5,413 nt of DNA from an uncultured Clostridia bacterium (GTDB lineage: Bacteria; Bacillota; Clostridia; Oscillospirales; Ruminococcaceae): assembly GCA_946563605.1 (NCBI GenBank), contig CAMNVW010000114.1, positions 1 through 5,413 on the forward strand, read 5' to 3'. Each line of letters starts with the position of its first letter. Position 1 is the stretch's first letter. Of the stretch, positions 5,015 through 5,413 are shown one piece after another. The notes beneath the pieces were generated by a model. The model saw only the letters and a list, made by a program, of their open reading frames with translations. It made no database searches and had not been told where the DNA came from. The position numbers and the translations under genes were made by a program.

Positions 5015-5085
5015 CGGTACGGGAGTACCGTTTCGCAGCGCGAAACATCTTAAATAAAATAATAGAAATAAAAACGATAGGGGCA
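5015..5085 (+). repeat. Hairpin repeat family I, distal copy upstream of tsaE
   Basis: CGGTAC/GTACCG with a 4-nt loop (5015-5030) and GTTTCGC/GCGAAAC with a 3-nt loop (5030-5046) lead into an A/T-rich stretch and AAAACGATAGGGGCA. The last motif matches the neighbouring copy (AACGATAGAGGCA), while the stems are unrelated in sequence. Confidence 0.65.
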
Positions 5086-5110
5086 GGGAGCAGGTTCTTA
5101 GTGGGGAGTC

Positions 5111-5208
5111 GAGAGGGGGTACCCCTCTCTGTTGGAGGTCTCGGAACCAAAAGGTTTCGAGTACGCTCTTTGTGCCGACAAACTTGTTTGTCTTTTCTTC
5201 ACAAGAAA
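5111..5208. repeat. Run of four further hairpins with no gene
   Basis: GAGAGGGG/CCCCTCTC with a 3-nt loop (5111-5129); CTCGGAACC/GGTTTCGAG with an AAAA loop and one G-U pair in plus-strand RNA (5140-5161); GACAAAC/GTTTGTC with a 2-nt spacer (5177-5192); TTTCTT/AAGAAA with a 3-nt loop (5194-5208). They link family I and family II repeat copies. No coding region is supported anywhere in 4843-5413. Confidence 0.65.
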
Positions 5209-5220
5209 GTTGCCGAGGGA

Positions 5221-5394
5221 GTGGGGCGAGTAGCCCCACAAAAAGTTTCGACTTTCTCAAAAGTAAAAATAGAAACAGTAAAGCATAGTTTAGCTTTAAG
5301 TTACTCGAAAACTTCCCACTGGGAACTTTTCGAGGGGAAGATACATTTTGGAATAAGTTTTTGGAACCCCTTTCTCTTACAAAGGGGTTCCAAA
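5221..5394 (+). repeat. Composite hairpin repeat, family II, copy 2
   Basis: Same plan as 1629-1785: GTGGGGC/GCCCCAC with a 5-nt loop (5221-5239); AAAAAGTTT...TTTCTCAAAAGTAA (to 5266); an additional small hairpin TAAAGC/GCTTTA (5279-5298) that accounts for about 20 extra bases; the 29-bp near-palindrome (5305-5333), identical to copy 1; and a 14-bp stem with a 7-nt loop (5360-5373 with 5381-5394). The distance between the last two hairpins is 26 bases here and 25 in copy 1. Confidence 0.8.
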
Positions 5395-5413
5395 CCTCCC
5401 CAAGGCGCCTGAC

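Noticed and set aside
5101..5412. 103-codon plus-strand open frame
   Set aside because: It runs straight through six or more hairpins of the repeat tract, shows no domain, and its codons are dictated by the palindromes. The stretch encoding SKTSHWELFEG is simply the 29-bp family II palindrome, so this frame is likely to be called as a false gene.
5400..5413. Window ends in TGAC, the first four bases of the repeat unit at position 1
   Set aside because: Four bases can match by chance; it does not show that another repeat unit begins there.

Overview
This window looks like chromosome from a Gram-positive gut-type clostridium, most likely near the Oscillospiraceae/Butyricicoccaceae. Reasons: six genes all on the minus strand, GGAGG-type ribosome sites, TTG starts, moderate GC in genes with AT-rich intergenic DNA, and a GGGAGG/CCTCCC palindromic repeat that I remember as common in such genomes. 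The lineage is an inference; there is no rRNA or other marker here.

In transcription order (right to left) the genes are tsaE and tsaB (tRNA t6A modification, coupled), rpiB (ribose-5-phosphate/allose-6-phosphate isomerase), upp (uracil salvage), a YaiI/YqxD (DUF188) protein, and a pentapeptide-repeat protein. tsaE-tsaB form one unit. rpiB and upp make sense side by side, because one supplies or uses ribose 5-phosphate and the other uses PRPP. The yaiI-pentapeptide pair has its own promoter: a full-consensus TTGACA-17-TATAAT at 1539-1567, followed at once by a tandem 18-bp-period direct repeat that looks like an operator, and insulated upstream by a strong terminator (1586-1634). The pair ends at a terminator at 114-152. 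upp appears to end at a terminator at 1896-1930.

The unusual part is the intergenic DNA. Three gene-free tracts (about 1629-2010, 3300-3670 and 4860-5413) are chains of short, mostly perfect hairpins. Two repeat families can be read out of them. Family I occurs four times in the same orientation (3322-3426, 3483-3549, 4883-4994, 5015-5085) plus one partial inverted copy (1823-1858). Each full copy has two neighbouring hairpins, an A/T-rich stretch and a GATAGgg motif; the stem sequences differ almost completely while pairing is kept. Family II occurs twice (1629-1785 and 5221-5394): a 7-bp/5-nt-loop hairpin, a shared CTCAAAAGTAA segment, a 29-bp imperfect palindrome identical in both copies, and a 14-bp/7-nt-loop hairpin. 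Where the two copies differ in the outer stems, all five differences are compensated by a change in the partner base. The left edge (1-112) carries two tandem 56-bp copies of a third palindromic repeat.

The coding genes are ordinary housekeeping or conserved genes. The best candidates for something undescribed are the covarying hairpin repeats, the operator-bearing promoter of the yaiI unit, and a strict 20-residue cysteine ladder in the pentapeptide protein.
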